A stretch of 64,000 bases of DNA from positions 21,399 to 85,398 of the forward strand of contig NZ_JAVRHT010000017.1 in the NCBI RefSeq assembly GCF_031846415.1, given 5' to 3'. The position numbers and the translations under genes were made by a program. Under the pieces are notes generated by a model that saw nothing but the letters and a program-made list of their open reading frames with translations, had not been told where the DNA came from and made no database searches. Positions within the stretch are counted from its first letter, which is position 1; every line of letters starts with the position of its first letter. The DNA is from Rubrivirga litoralis (GTDB taxonomy: Bacteria; Bacteroidota; Rhodothermia; Rhodothermales; Rubricoccaceae). Shown in pieces: positions 8,039 through 16,573 of this stretch.

Positions 8039-9157
8039 ATGGATCTCCAGATGGTCGACCTGCGCGCGCAGGTGGCCGCGCTCCGTCCCGAGATCGACGC
8101 GGCCATCGCCGCCGTGCTCGACCGCGGCGCGTTCGTGCGGGGGCCGTTCGTGGCCGCCTTCGAGGCCGAGCTCGCCGCCTACGTCGCGGGACTGGCGGAG
8201 GGCGGGGCGGTGCACGCGCTCGGGGTCGGGAACGGGACGGACGCGCTCCAGGTCGCGCTCATGGCGCTGGGCGTCGGGCCGGGCGACGAGGTCGTGTGCC
8301 CGGCGTTCACGTTCGTCGCGACGGCCGAGGCGGCGGCGCTCTTGGGCGCGCGGCCCGTCTTCGCCGACATCGACCCCGAGACGTTCAACCTGGACCCGGA
8401 GCGGGTCGCCGACGCCGTCACGGAGCGGACGAAGGCGGTCGTGCCGGTCCACCTGTTCGGGCAGATGGCGGACCTCGCGGCCATCCGGGACGCCGCCGGT
8501 GACGTGCCCATCGTCGAGGACGCGGCGCAGGCGCTCGGGGCGACGCGCGACGGCCAGGCCGCCGGGACGGCCGGGGCCGTGGGCACGCTCTCGTTCTACC
8601 CGTCGAAAAACCTGGGCGCGTTCGGCGACGGCGGAGCAGTCCTCACGACCGATGCCGACCTCGCCGCGCGCGTGCGGGCGATCGCCAACCACGGCGCCGA
8701 GCGGAAGTACCACCACACGCGCGTCGGCGTAAACAGCCGGCTCGACGCGCTCCAGGCCGCGATCCTGTCCGTCCAGCTCCGGCACCTCCCGGCGTTCACC
8801 GACGCCCGCCGCGCCGCCGCTGCCCTGTACGACGCGCACCTCGACGGGCTAGACGAAGTCGTCCGCCCCGCCCGGGCTGCGGGCGCGTGCCACGTGTTCC
8901 ACCAGTACACGGTCCGCGTGCCGGCCGCGCTCCGCAACGGGCTCCGCGCGCACCTCGCTGCGCGCGGCGTGCCGACGATGGTGTACTACCCCGAGCCGCT
9001 CCACCGGATGGCGCCCTACGCGGGCGGGGCGGCGGACCTGCCGGAGACGGATCGGGCCTGCGCCGAGGTCCTCTCGCTCCCCATGCACCCGCACCTGACG
9101 GCGAGCCAAGTCGCTTCGGTCGCCGAGGCCGTCGCGGCGTTCGTTCGCACCGCGTAG
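8039..9157 (+). CDS. DegT/DnrJ/EryC1 sugar aminotransferase, WbpE-like
   Basis: PLP-dependent sugar aminotransferase, 372 residues, fold type I. Visible are the FVATAEA substrate loop, VHLFGQ, EDAAQALGA and the Schiff-base lysine in SFYPSKNLGAFGD (near residue 189), plus the partner-subunit NSRLDALQAA. WbpE-type enzymes aminate UDP-3-keto-GlcNAcA. The neighbouring dehydrogenase and acetyltransferase fit that pathway, but substrate is inferred. The frame is open further upstream to 7877. The start at ATG 8039 is chosen because family homology begins at QMVDLRAQ and the -7 element lies just upstream. Confidence 0.88.
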   Translation: MDLQMVDLRAQVAALRPEIDAAIAAVLDRGAFVRGPFVAAFEAELAAYVAGLAEGGAVHALGVGNGTDALQVALMALGVGPGDEVVCPAFTFVATAEAAALLGARPVFADIDPETFNLDPERVADAVTERTKAVVPVHLFGQMADLAAIRDAAGDVPIVEDAAQALGATRDGQAAGTAGAVGTLSFYPSKNLGAFGDGGAVLTTDADLAARVRAIANHGAERKYHHTRVGVNSRLDALQAAILSVQLRHLPAFTDARRAAAALYDAHLDGLDEVVRPARAAGACHVFHQYTVRVPAALRNGLRAHLAARGVPTMVYYPEPLHRMAPYAGGAADLPETDRACAEVLSLPMHPHLTASQVASVAEAVAAFVRTA

Positions 9158-9158
9158 C

Positions 9159-9180
9159 GGGCGGGGCGGCCACCCCGCCC
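9159..9180 (+). terminator. Short hairpin between aminotransferase and oxidoreductase
   Basis: GGGCGGGG and CCCCGCCC pair around a six-base loop directly after the stop codon. It may attenuate rather than terminate, since the next gene starts 36 bases later. Confidence 0.35.
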
Positions 9181-9216
9181 CGGCGCCCGTCCCTTTCCCC
9201 GTTACCCGCCCCGCCC

Positions 9217-10254
9217 GTGTCCTCGTTCGCGTTTTCGGAAGCCGTCCGCATCGGGCACGTCGGCGTGGGACGGTGGGGGCTGAACCTGCTCCGCAACACG
9301 GCCGCGCTGCCGGGCGCCGAGGTCGTCGCCGTGTGCGACCGGCGCGACCCCGCGCTCGCCGCCGCGGCCCGCCTCGCGCCCGGCGCCCGCGCCGTCCGCG
9401 ACGTCGACGCGCTCCTGGCCGACGCCGCCGTCGAGGCCGTCGTGGTCGCCGTCGAGACGCCGCTCCACTACGAGGTGGCGCTGGCGGCGCTGGAGGCGGG
9501 GAAGCACGTGTTCGTCGAGAAGCCGCTGGCCCAGACGGCGGCCGAGGCCGAGCGGCTGGTCCGCGAGGCGCGCGAGCGGGGGCTCCGCCTCATGGTCGGG
9601 CACCTCCTCCGGTACCACCCCGCCTTCCGCCACGTCGAGCGGCTGGCGGCGGACGGCGCGCTCGGCGAGATCCGCTACGTGCACAGCATGCGCGTCAACC
9701 TGGGCGTGGTCCGCGACCGCGAGAACGCGTTCGACAGTCTGGCGCCGCACGACCTCGCCGTGGCGCAGGCGCTCCTCCCGGGCCGCCCGGTCGCCGTCGC
9801 GGCGCAGGGGCAGGCGTTCCTCCAGCCCGGCGTCGAGGACGTCGTGTTCGCGACGGTGACGTACGAGGGCGGCCAGATCGCGCACCTCCACTGCTCCTGG
9901 CTCGACCCCCACAAGGTCCGCCGGACGACGGTCGTGGGGAGCGAGAAGATGGCGACGGTCGACGACATGGAGCCGGCCGAGAAGGTCCGCGTCTACGACA
10001 AGGGGATTGACCCGAGCGCCGAGGCCGGCTACGCCTCGTTCGCCGGCGCGCTGACGGTCCGCTCGGGCGACATCGTCGTGCCGCGCATCGCGCCGGCTGA
10101 GCCGCTGCGGCTCGAAGTCGAGGAGTTCGTGGCGTCGGTCCGCGAGGGCCGCCCCGCCCTCACCGACGGCGACGACGGCCTCGCCGTCGTCCGCGTGCTG
10201 GAGGCGGCCCGTCGCTCGCTCGCCGAGGGCGGGGCGCGCGTCGAGATCCCGTAG
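9217..10254 (+). CDS. Gfo/Idh/MocA-family oxidoreductase, WbpB-like
   Basis: NAD-dependent sugar dehydrogenase of 345 residues. The Rossmann motif is HVGVGRWGLN near residues 14-23. The family signature EKPLA lies near residue 99, and the C-terminal half is the alpha/beta substrate domain. WbpB oxidises UDP-GlcNAcA at C3 before WbpE and WbpD act, and the order here (D-E-B) supports that role. GTG 9217 is the first in-frame start after the previous gene and is immediately preceded by CCGCCCCGCCC. The first dehydrogenase of the pathway (WbpA) and the epimerase (WbpI) are not in the window. Confidence 0.83.
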   Translation: MSSFAFSEAVRIGHVGVGRWGLNLLRNTAALPGAEVVAVCDRRDPALAAAARLAPGARAVRDVDALLADAAVEAVVVAVETPLHYEVALAALEAGKHVFVEKPLAQTAAEAERLVREARERGLRLMVGHLLRYHPAFRHVERLAADGALGEIRYVHSMRVNLGVVRDRENAFDSLAPHDLAVAQALLPGRPVAVAAQGQAFLQPGVEDVVFATVTYEGGQIAHLHCSWLDPHKVRRTTVVGSEKMATVDDMEPAEKVRVYDKGIDPSAEAGYASFAGALTVRSGDIVVPRIAPAEPLRLEVEEFVASVREGRPALTDGDDGLAVVRVLEAARRSLAEGGARVEIP

Positions 10255-10302
10255 CCGCGGGCGGGGCGGGGCATCAGGACATGGGGACTGGGGAAAGTGC
10301 CT

Positions 10303-10334
10303 CCGCCCCGCCCCCAGCGCTTTGGGCGGGGCGG
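10303..10334 (+). terminator. Bidirectional hairpin between convergent genes
   Basis: CCGCCCCGCCC and GGGCGGGGCGG pair around about ten bases, followed by GCTTTCTAAA. It lies between the plus-strand oxidoreductase and the minus-strand rmlD and could serve both. Confidence 0.6.
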
Positions 10335-10384
10335 GCTTTCTAAACCGCCCCGCCCTCTCTCGCCCAGGAGGAAGAGGACCAGCG

Positions 10385-11302
10385 TTACCGCCCCGCCCCG
10401 GCTCCCCTTCCGCCTTCTGCCTTCCGCCTTCCGCCTTCCGCCGCCCACTCGTCCACTGATGGCCCCACCCCGTCGCGCCAGTCGAGCGGGGCGAGGCCGA
10501 GGGCCGCGAGCGACGGGGCGATCTCCAACTCGACGCGGGCGGGGCGGCGGGCGGCCGTCGGGTAGCCGGCCGTCGCGATGGGGTCGACGGGCACGGCCGG
10601 CGTCACGCCCCGCTCGGCGCCGGCGGCGACGGCGGCCTCGGCCAGCCCGTGCCACGTCGTGAGCGGGGCGCCGGCGACGTGCCACGTCCCCCACGGCGCC
10701 CGGCCCTCGGCCGCGAGCGCCGCGGCGTGGAGGCAGGCCCGCGCGAGGGCCGTCGCCCACGTCGGGTGCCCCCACTGGTCGGCGACGACGCCAAGGCGGG
10801 GGCGCTCGGACGCCAGGCGCAGCATGGTCGACACGAACGAGCCGGGGCGGCCGCTGAAGACCCACGCCGTGCGCAGGATGAGGTGCTGGTCTAGCCTCTC
10901 GCGGACCGCCGTCTCGCCGGCCGCCTTTGACGCCCCGTACACGCCGAGCGGGGCGGGCGGGTCGTCGGGCACGTACGGCGTCCCTTTCGTCCCGTCGAAC
11001 ACGTAGTCCGTCGAGAGATGGACGAGCGGGACGCCCGCACGCGCGCACGCCTCAGCGACGTGGGCCGCCCCGTCACGGTTGACGGCGTACGCGCGGTCAG
11101 CCTCGGCCTCAGCGCGGTCGACGGCCGTATACGCCGCCGCGTGGACGACGACATCGGGCTCGGCTTGCTCGACGGCGCGGAGCACGGCGTCGCGGTCCGT
11201 CACGTCGAGGCCGCCCCGCCCTACGCCCACGACGCCCGCCCCGCCCAGGCGCACGGCCTCGGCGCCGACTTGGCCGCCGGCCCCGGTCACGAGCGCCCTC
11301 AC
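10385..11302 (-). CDS. rmlD: dTDP-4-dehydrorhamnose reductase
   Basis: Last step of dTDP-L-rhamnose synthesis (NADPH reduction of dTDP-4-keto-rhamnose), 305 residues. The extended SDR signature is clear: VTGAGGQVG at the N-terminus, HAAAYTAVDRAE, STDYVFDG and the catalytic YGASKAAGE. The GTG start (11300-11302) overlaps the rmlC stop by four bases (GTGA). The C-terminus is odd: after the normal end it carries a low-complexity tail (GGRRKAEGGR) encoded by CCTTCCG heptad repeats. Confidence 0.93.
   Translation of the reverse strand: MRALVTGAGGQVGAEAVRLGGAGVVGVGRGGLDVTDRDAVLRAVEQAEPDVVVHAAAYTAVDRAEAEADRAYAVNRDGAAHVAEACARAGVPLVHLSTDYVFDGTKGTPYVPDDPPAPLGVYGASKAAGETAVRERLDQHLILRTAWVFSGRPGSFVSTMLRLASERPRLGVVADQWGHPTWATALARACLHAAALAAEGRAPWGTWHVAGAPLTTWHGLAEAAVAAGAERGVTPAVPVDPIATAGYPTAARRPARVELEIAPSLAALGLAPLDWRDGVGPSVDEWAAEGGRRKAEGGRGAGAGR
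10406..10440. repeat. Tandem heptanucleotide repeat CCTTCCG x5
   Basis: Five contiguous heptads (one reads CCTTCTG) lie inside the 3' end of rmlD. They encode the Arg/Lys/Gly/Glu-rich tail on the minus strand. Confidence 0.85.
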
Positions 11303-11859
11303 GAGACCGCGACCTGCGGGAGGTCGTCGGCGCCGAGCGCGTCGAGCCGCGGGTACGCCCGGTCCTTGTCCGAGAGCAGCGGCTTGTCGACCGGCCACGG
11401 GATGGCGAGCCCGGGGTCGTCCCAGACCACCCCGCCTTCGTCGCCGGGGCGGTAGACGTCGGTGCACTTGTAGACCACGTCGGCCTGTTCCGAGAGCACG
11501 GCGAACCCGTGGCCGAAGCCGGGCGGCACCCACAGCTGGCGCGGCGCCTCGTCGGAGAGCGTGAACGCCTCCCACTCCCCGAACGTGGCCGACCCGGCCC
11601 GGAGGTCGACAACGACGTCCCAAATCGCCCCCCGCACGGCCGCGACGAGCTTCCCCTGCGGGTGCCGCTTCTGGAAGTGGAGGCCGCGAATCGCGCCCTG
11701 CCGGCTCCGACTGTGGTTGTCCTGCACGAACGGTGCAGCAATCCCGGCTTCGGCGTAGCGTGCAGCGTGGTACTGCTCGAGGAAGAACCCACGGGCGTCG
11801 GCAAACACGCGGGGCTCAATGACGAAGACGCCAGGGAGGGAGGTGTCGTGGACGGTCAC
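11299..11859 (-). CDS. rmlC: dTDP-4-dehydrorhamnose 3,5-epimerase
   Basis: Cupin-fold epimerase of 186 residues, the usual length. It converts dTDP-4-keto-6-deoxyglucose to the L-lyxo form. Motifs: RGFFLEQYH, QDNHSRS, RGLHFQ with the catalytic histidine near residue 61, PPGFGHGF and VVYKCT with the active-site tyrosine. The GTG start at 11857-11859 follows CCACCCCGCCCC directly, and a -7-like TAGCTTCC lies about 25 bases upstream. It is the first gene of the rmlC-rmlD pair, separated from the rest of the polysaccharide cluster by two tRNA genes on the other strand. Confidence 0.94.
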   Translation of the reverse strand: MTVHDTSLPGVFVIEPRVFADARGFFLEQYHAARYAEAGIAAPFVQDNHSRSRQGAIRGLHFQKRHPQGKLVAAVRGAIWDVVVDLRAGSATFGEWEAFTLSDEAPRQLWVPPGFGHGFAVLSEQADVVYKCTDVYRPGDEGGVVWDDPGLAIPWPVDKPLLSDKDRAYPRLDALGADDLPQVAVS

Positions 11860-11884
11860 GGGGCGGGGTGGAAGCCTGAGTCGG

Positions 11885-11892
11885 GGAAGCTA
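11885..11892 (-). promoter_or_regulatory. Putative -7 element of rmlCD
   Basis: Minus-strand TAGCTTCC, similar to the recurring TAGCTTnG form, 25 bases upstream of the rmlC GTG. Confidence 0.35.
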
Positions 11893-11976
11893 GCGGGGTC
11901 CGCCCCGCCCGCCGCACGGCGTGGCAGGCAGATCGGGGCGGGGCAGCCGTCTTTGCGTCCGCTCCACACGCCCCCG

Positions 11977-12008
11977 TTGCCCCCGACCCGGGACGGGGCC
12001 TACCTTGG
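11977..12008 (+). promoter_or_regulatory. Putative tRNA promoter
   Basis: TTG (11977-11979) and TACCTTGG (12001-12008) are spaced 21 bases apart, close to the Bacteroidota -33/-7 arrangement. The -7 element ends 38 bases before tRNA-Lys. Confidence 0.45.
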
Positions 12009-12045
12009 TCGACCTGCCCGCCGGAGCCGGCGTCCGCCCTCCAGC

Positions 12046-12118
12046 GACTCCGTAGCTCAGTTGGCAGAGCAGCTGGCTTTTAACCAGCGGGTCGTAGGTT
12101 CGAGCCCTACCGGAGTCA
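12046..12118 (+). tRNA. tRNA-Lys (anticodon TTT)
   Basis: A 73-base cloverleaf. The acceptor stem is GACTCCG/CGGAGTC, the D-loop contains AGCTCAGTTGG, the anticodon stem is GCTGG/CCAGC with loop CTTTTAA, and the T-arm contains GGTTCGAGCC. The discriminator base is A, and CCA is not encoded in perfect register. Confidence 0.97.
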
Positions 12119-12166
12119 CCCAGGCTCATCTTCGGCCTTGTTCTTTCGCGCCTCGGCGCCCACCCC

Positions 12167-12250
12167 GCCCGGGTGGTGAAATTGGTAGACACGCACGCTT
12201 GAGGGGCGTGTGGCTTAACCGCCGTGCTGGTTCGAGTCCAGTCCCGGGCA
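12167..12250 (+). tRNA. tRNA-Leu (anticodon GAG)
   Basis: An 84-base class II tRNA. The acceptor stem is GCCCGGG/CCCGGGC, the anticodon stem CACGC/GCGTG with loop TTGAGGG, a long variable arm, and a T-arm with GGTTCGAGTCC. It lies 48 bases after tRNA-Lys and the two are probably co-transcribed. Its acceptor overlaps a CCACCCCGCCC-type word. Confidence 0.96.
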
Positions 12251-12260
12251 CCCACGCAAA

Positions 12261-12290
12261 GCCGCCTGGTCTTCGGACCGGGCGGCTTTC
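12261..12290 (+). terminator. Terminator of the tRNA pair
   Basis: GCCGCCTGGTC and GACCGGGCGGC pair (one G-T wobble) around a TTCG tetraloop, followed by TTTCGTCGTCTT. Confidence 0.8.
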
Positions 12291-12373
12291 GTCGTCTTGG
12301 GCCGACGCGCGGGCAGGGCGGCTCCGGGCGAGCGGTCCCCGCCCCGCTGGCGCGGGCGGGGTGGGGACCGCCG

Positions 12374-14290
12374 TCAGAGCGCGCGGACGACGGGGACGCC
12401 GCGGCCCACCTGCCCGTCGCCCGAGTGCCCGCCGGCCGACGCCCCGCTCCCCGTCGGAGCCGCCGCCTCGGGGCGGTAGGTCGGGACGAGGCCGCGGAAC
12501 GCCTGGCGGACGGCGTCGCCGTCGCCAGAGCGGGCGGCCTCGAACAGGGCGTCGAGGAGCGGCGTGATGTCGCCGGCCGGCCGCGACTTCCGGGCGACGA
12601 AGATCTTCTCGTGCGGGGACGGCTCCGTTCCCTCCTCTGAGAGCAGGAGCTCCTCGTAGAGCTTCTCGCCGGGGCGCGCGCCGGTGTACTCGATGTCGAT
12701 GTCGCGTCCGGGCTCGAGCCCCGAGAGCAGGATGAGGTCGCGGGCGAGGTCCGCGATCCGCACCGGCTCGCCCATGTCGAGCACGTAGACGCGGCCGCTC
12801 TCGGCGACGGCGCCGGCCTGGAGCACGAGACCGGCGGCCTCGGGGATTGTCATGAAGTAGCGGACCATGTCGGGGTGCGTCACGGTCACCGGCCCGCCCC
12901 GCCGGATCTGGTCGCGGAACAGCGGGACCACGCTTCCCCGGCTTCCGAGCACGTTCCCGAACCGGACCGACACCATCGTGCACCCCGCGCACCGCCGGGC
13001 GGCGTCGGCGACGACCATCTCGGCCACGCGCTTCGAGGCGCCCATCACGTTCGTCGGGTTGACGGCCTTGTCCGTCGAGACGTTGACGAGCGTGTCGACC
13101 CCGAACTCGACGGCGAGGCGCGCGAGCGCGAGCGTGCCGCCGACGTTGTTCCACACGGCCTGCTCGGGGTTGGCCTCCATGAGCGGGACGTGCTTGTGGG
13201 CCGCGGCGTGGAACACGACCTCGGGTCGATGCGCCTCGAACACGGCCCGGAGCGACCGCTCGTCGCGGACGTCGCAGATTACCGGCCGCCGTGCGAGGGC
13301 GGGGTGGCTCCGGGCCAGCTCGCCGTCGATCCGGAACACGCTGTTCTCGCCCCGCCCGAGGAGGACGATCTCGCCGGGCGCAAACGGGGCAATCTGACGC
13401 ACGACCTCGGACCCGATCGACCCGCCCGCCCCAGTCACGAGGACCGTCCGGCCTGAAACGAGCGCCTCAATGGGACCCGTCTCGAGGCGGACGGACTTCC
13501 GCCCCAGGAGGTCCTCGACGTCGACGCGGCGGATGTTCGAGACCGAGACGCGGCCGCTGACGAGGTCGAGGAGCCCCGGAACCGTCCGGTGCTGAAGGCC
13601 CGCCTTGCTCGCCCGCTCAACCACGCGCCGCACCACGCCGCCGTCGTGCGACGGCATGGCGATCAGAACTTCGTCGGCATCGACGCGGTCGGCGACGACG
13701 GCCAACTCGTCGATCTCCCCGAGCACGGGGAGGCCCGCCACCCTCTTGCGCAGCTTCGACGGATCGTCGTCAACGAACCCGACCGGCCACCGGCCGGCTT
13801 TCGGGTGGCGAAGCATCTCACGTACGACAGCGACGCCAGCGTCGCCGGCCCCGGCCACGATCACGCGCCGGCCGCGCTCACCGCGGCGGCGGCTCTGGAG
13901 AATCCCCCTTTCCTCGTAGTACAGCCGCGCCGCAAACCGGAGCCCCGCGAGGCCTAGGATCGCAAGCATGGCCTCGATCAGCGGGACGCTTCGGGGGACG
14001 AACACGTCGCCCACGCTGGCGGCGGCGGCCACGAACTCCACCAGAGCAACGGCCACGACCGCCACCAGCAGGGGGACCATGTCGCGCAGTCCAACCCGAT
14101 GCCACGAGCGGACGCGCCGGTTCATCCCGATGAGGACGACCGCCTTGAGCAGCCCACCCACCGCCGTGTACGTCAGCACGTCGGCCCCGAACGCGAACGC
14201 GCCCGCGTCGAGCCGGAGCACGAACGCGAGGGGCGCGGCGAGGAGCCACACCCCGTAGTCGAGGGAGGACTTTAGAACGAGTCGTGTCAT
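12374..14290 (-). CDS. Membrane-bound UDP-HexNAc 4,6-dehydratase, WbpM/CapD-type
   Basis: Polysaccharide nucleotide-sugar dehydratase of 638 residues. The N-terminal 140 residues form about four transmembrane helices. A first Rossmann-like domain follows (VIVAGAGDAGV near residue 180), then the catalytic extended SDR domain with VTGAGGSIGSE near residue 283. The active site TDKAVNPTNVMGASKR has Met in place of the usual Tyr, the SMK triad known from WbpM/FlaA1. It would convert UDP-GlcNAc to a 4-keto-6-deoxy sugar for the undecaprenyl-linked first residue. ATG 14288-14290 is preferred over the longer open frame because membrane helices start there. Confidence 0.9.
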   Translation of the reverse strand: MTRLVLKSSLDYGVWLLAAPLAFVLRLDAGAFAFGADVLTYTAVGGLLKAVVLIGMNRRVRSWHRVGLRDMVPLLVAVVAVALVEFVAAAASVGDVFVPRSVPLIEAMLAILGLAGLRFAARLYYEERGILQSRRRGERGRRVIVAGAGDAGVAVVREMLRHPKAGRWPVGFVDDDPSKLRKRVAGLPVLGEIDELAVVADRVDADEVLIAMPSHDGGVVRRVVERASKAGLQHRTVPGLLDLVSGRVSVSNIRRVDVEDLLGRKSVRLETGPIEALVSGRTVLVTGAGGSIGSEVVRQIAPFAPGEIVLLGRGENSVFRIDGELARSHPALARRPVICDVRDERSLRAVFEAHRPEVVFHAAAHKHVPLMEANPEQAVWNNVGGTLALARLAVEFGVDTLVNVSTDKAVNPTNVMGASKRVAEMVVADAARRCAGCTMVSVRFGNVLGSRGSVVPLFRDQIRRGGPVTVTHPDMVRYFMTIPEAAGLVLQAGAVAESGRVYVLDMGEPVRIADLARDLILLSGLEPGRDIDIEYTGARPGEKLYEELLLSEEGTEPSPHEKIFVARKSRPAGDITPLLDALFEAARSGDGDAVRQAFRGLVPTYRPEAAAPTGSGASAGGHSGDGQVGRGVPVVRAL

Positions 14291-14561
14291 GCAGGGGACC
14301 AGAACCCAGGGACAGCGGGTCCTAATGACGGTGGGGGGGAACGCGAAAGTACCGGGGCCGCTCGGGGGCGGGGCGGCGCCACATGTGGAAACCGGGTGGA
14401 CGGGGGTCCGGCGCTGGGGCCGGCGCGCTCTTGGCGCGTGGGGCAGACGCTTTTCGCACATGCGCTTGCATCTTCTCCTACACGTGCCGCACCGCTCCGC
14501 CCCGGCTTCACCAATTTATCTCTGCGCTCCCGGCCCGTAGGTCAAACAGGTGTGGCCCACG
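14291..14561. other. Intergenic region between WbpM- and WbpL-like genes
   Basis: About 270 bases with no convincing gene on either strand. It contains one GGGCGGGGCGG word and an AT-richer patch around 14508-14525. It breaks the otherwise overlapping gene chain, so an internal promoter here is possible but no clear -7 element was found. Confidence 0.5.
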
Positions 14562-15626
14562 TCACACCGCCCCGCCCGGGGGGCCAGCGGGCTCCAGCTG
14601 AGGGGAATGAGACGCACCCGGCACGGGCGGCTGGGGGGGGGCGGTAGCGCGGAGCGCTGCGAAAAGAACGATGGGCACGCCCGCACCCACTCCGATCAAC
14701 AACCATACCGCCCCGCCCAACCAGGCAAGTCCCGCGGCGGCCGAGACCGCACCGAGCGCGCCGTAAAGGGCGGCGACCGCGCGGTGCCCCGCACCGGTCA
14801 CGACGAGGCGCTGGTAGAGGTGCGAGCGGTGCGCCGCGAACACGTTCTCTCCGCGGAGGAGGCGGCGCACGAGCGTGAACCCGCCGTCGAACACGAACGG
14901 CCACACGAACGCGAGCGCCGCTAGCGGCAGGCGTGGGTCGCTGCCGACGAGAGCCAGGGCCGCGAACGTGAAACCGAGAAAAGCGCTCCCTACGTCGCCC
15001 ATGAACACCCGCGCCGGCGCCCAGTTGTGGACGAGAAAGCCCAGCGCCGCCCCGCCCATGGCCGCGCCCGTCCACCCCGCGACGAGGCCGCCCCCAAGCG
15101 CGCCGACAGCCGCCCACGCCGCACCCGCGACGACGGCCTGGAGACCGGCGATCCCGTCGATCCCGTCCATGAAGTTGTAGACGTTGGTCAGTCCGACCAC
15201 CCAAAGCCCCGCGACGAGTCCGCCCGCCGCGCCGAGCGGGACGGCGCCGAGGCCAGGAAGCGTGACGGCGGTCCACGCGCCGAGCGCCCAGACGGCGGCG
15301 GCGGCGGCGGCGACCTGGACGGCCAGCCGGAGGCCCGCCCCGAGCGGCCGGACGTCGTCCGCCCCGCCCAGCGCCGCGACGGCGAGGGCGGGGAGGCCGA
15401 GCCCGAAAACCGAGCGGGGTGGGGCGCCAGCGGCGAGCGCGAGCGCCCACGCGGCGGCGGCGCAGAGCACGAGCGCGAGGCCACCGCCGCGCGGCGTCGG
15501 CGTGGTGTGTGAGCTCCGCTCGTTGGGGACGTCGAGGACGCCGCGCCGGAGCGCGAGGCGCCGCACGGCGCCAACGAGCGCCCACGACGCGGCGGCCGCG
15601 CCCGCGGCGAGGAACACGAGCGTCAC
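14562..15626 (-). CDS. Undecaprenyl-phosphate HexNAc-1-phosphate transferase, WbpL/WecA-type
   Basis: Polytopic PNPT-family enzyme (about 354 residues, ten or so helices) that starts glycan synthesis by moving HexNAc-1-phosphate to undecaprenyl phosphate. The motifs are complete: DVPNERSSHTTPTPRGGG near the N-terminus, GADD, NFMDGIDGIAG near residue 148, RVFMGDVGSAFLG and the HRSHLYQRL loop. GTG 15624-15626 gives the same four-base GTGA overlap seen elsewhere in the cluster; an alternative GTG at 15650 would add eight residues. The Ala/Val-rich composition is typical of membrane proteins at this GC. Confidence 0.9.
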   Translation of the reverse strand: MTLVFLAAGAAAASWALVGAVRRLALRRGVLDVPNERSSHTTPTPRGGGLALVLCAAAAWALALAAGAPPRSVFGLGLPALAVAALGGADDVRPLGAGLRLAVQVAAAAAAVWALGAWTAVTLPGLGAVPLGAAGGLVAGLWVVGLTNVYNFMDGIDGIAGLQAVVAGAAWAAVGALGGGLVAGWTGAAMGGAALGFLVHNWAPARVFMGDVGSAFLGFTFAALALVGSDPRLPLAALAFVWPFVFDGGFTLVRRLLRGENVFAAHRSHLYQRLVVTGAGHRAVAALYGALGAVSAAAGLAWLGGAVWLLIGVGAGVPIVLFAALRATAPPQPPVPGASHSPQLEPAGPPGGAV

Positions 15627-16573
15627 GGCGCGCTCAGGAGAGTCGCCCACCCCGCCCTCAGGTCGGCGTGGGCGGGGCGGTAGGTGGTCTCATCGATCAG
15701 GCGTCGCCCGTCGACGGCCACGTCCTCGGTAATCTTGTCGACGGCCGACGCGCCTGGGACGTCCCGGCCCAGGCGCGCGGCGACGGCCGACGCCGCCGCG
15801 GCCGCCGCGCGCACGGGCGGGGCGGGCACGTAGAGCACGCTCGGCCGACGGTCAACAGCCTGCTGCATCGCCCGCACGACGGCGTTGAACGTCCAAACGC
15901 GGCCGTCCGTCAGGTTGTAGAGCGCGCTCGGGAGCGGGGTGGTGGCGGCCAGAGCGAACGCCGCCGCGGCGTCCTCGACGTGGACGAGCGTCCGCCGGTT
16001 CTGGCCCGTCCCGGGCAGCACGCGGAGCCCGCGGCGGAGAGCGCCCAAGAGCTGCCGGTAGTTTCCCCGCATGCCCGGCCCGTAGACGGCGGCGAGGCGC
16101 AGGACCACCCCGCCCGCGAGGTCGGCGACGATGCCCTCGGCCTCGCGCTTGGTGCGGGCGTAGGGCGTCTCGGGCGCCGTCGGATCGGCCTCGGTCCAGG
16201 GCGCGCGGCCGGCGCTCGGACCGTACACGTTGATCGTGCTCGCGAACGCGAACCGGGCCACGCCAGCGCGCTCGGCCGCCGCCGCCAGTCGCTCGGTCCC
16301 GCCTACGTTGACGCGCGCGTACTCGTCGGCCAGCTCGGGCGGCGGGTCGACCACGTGGAGGAGAGCCGCGAGGTGGACCACAGCGTCGGCCCCGTCGGCG
16401 CCGCGCGCGAGCGCGTCGGCATCGGCGAGCGACCCGGCCACACGCTCGGCGCCGGCCGGGAGCGGCGCCGCCGCGTCCCGCGTGAGCACGCGGACGTCCG
16501 CCCCGCCCGCGACGAGTCGGCGGACGACGGCCGGGCCGACGGCGCCAGTCCCTCCGGTCACGAAAACGGTCAC
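15623..16573 (-). CDS. NAD-dependent nucleotide-sugar epimerase/dehydratase
   Basis: Extended SDR of 316 residues with VTGGTGAVG at residues 5-13, HLAALLHVVD, ASTINVYG and the catalytic YARTKREAE. In polysaccharide loci similar proteins, often beside a WbpL/WecA-type transferase, reduce or epimerise the C4 keto group made by WbpM-type dehydratases. That partnership is inferred from position. The GTG start overlaps the stop of the upstream glycosyltransferase (GTGA). Confidence 0.82.
   Translation of the reverse strand: MTVFVTGGTGAVGPAVVRRLVAGGADVRVLTRDAAAPLPAGAERVAGSLADADALARGADGADAVVHLAALLHVVDPPPELADEYARVNVGGTERLAAAAERAGVARFAFASTINVYGPSAGRAPWTEADPTAPETPYARTKREAEGIVADLAGGVVLRLAAVYGPGMRGNYRQLLGALRRGLRVLPGTGQNRRTLVHVEDAAAAFALAATTPLPSALYNLTDGRVWTFNAVVRAMQQAVDRRPSVLYVPAPPVRAAAAAASAVAARLGRDVPGASAVDKITEDVAVDGRRLIDETTYRPAHADLRAGWATLLSAP

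Noticed and set aside
11890..12255. Minus-strand frame across both tRNAs
   Set aside because: It runs through two clear tRNA genes and its translation (for example GDSGRARTYDPLVKSQLLC) is a known artefact of antisense tRNA sequence.
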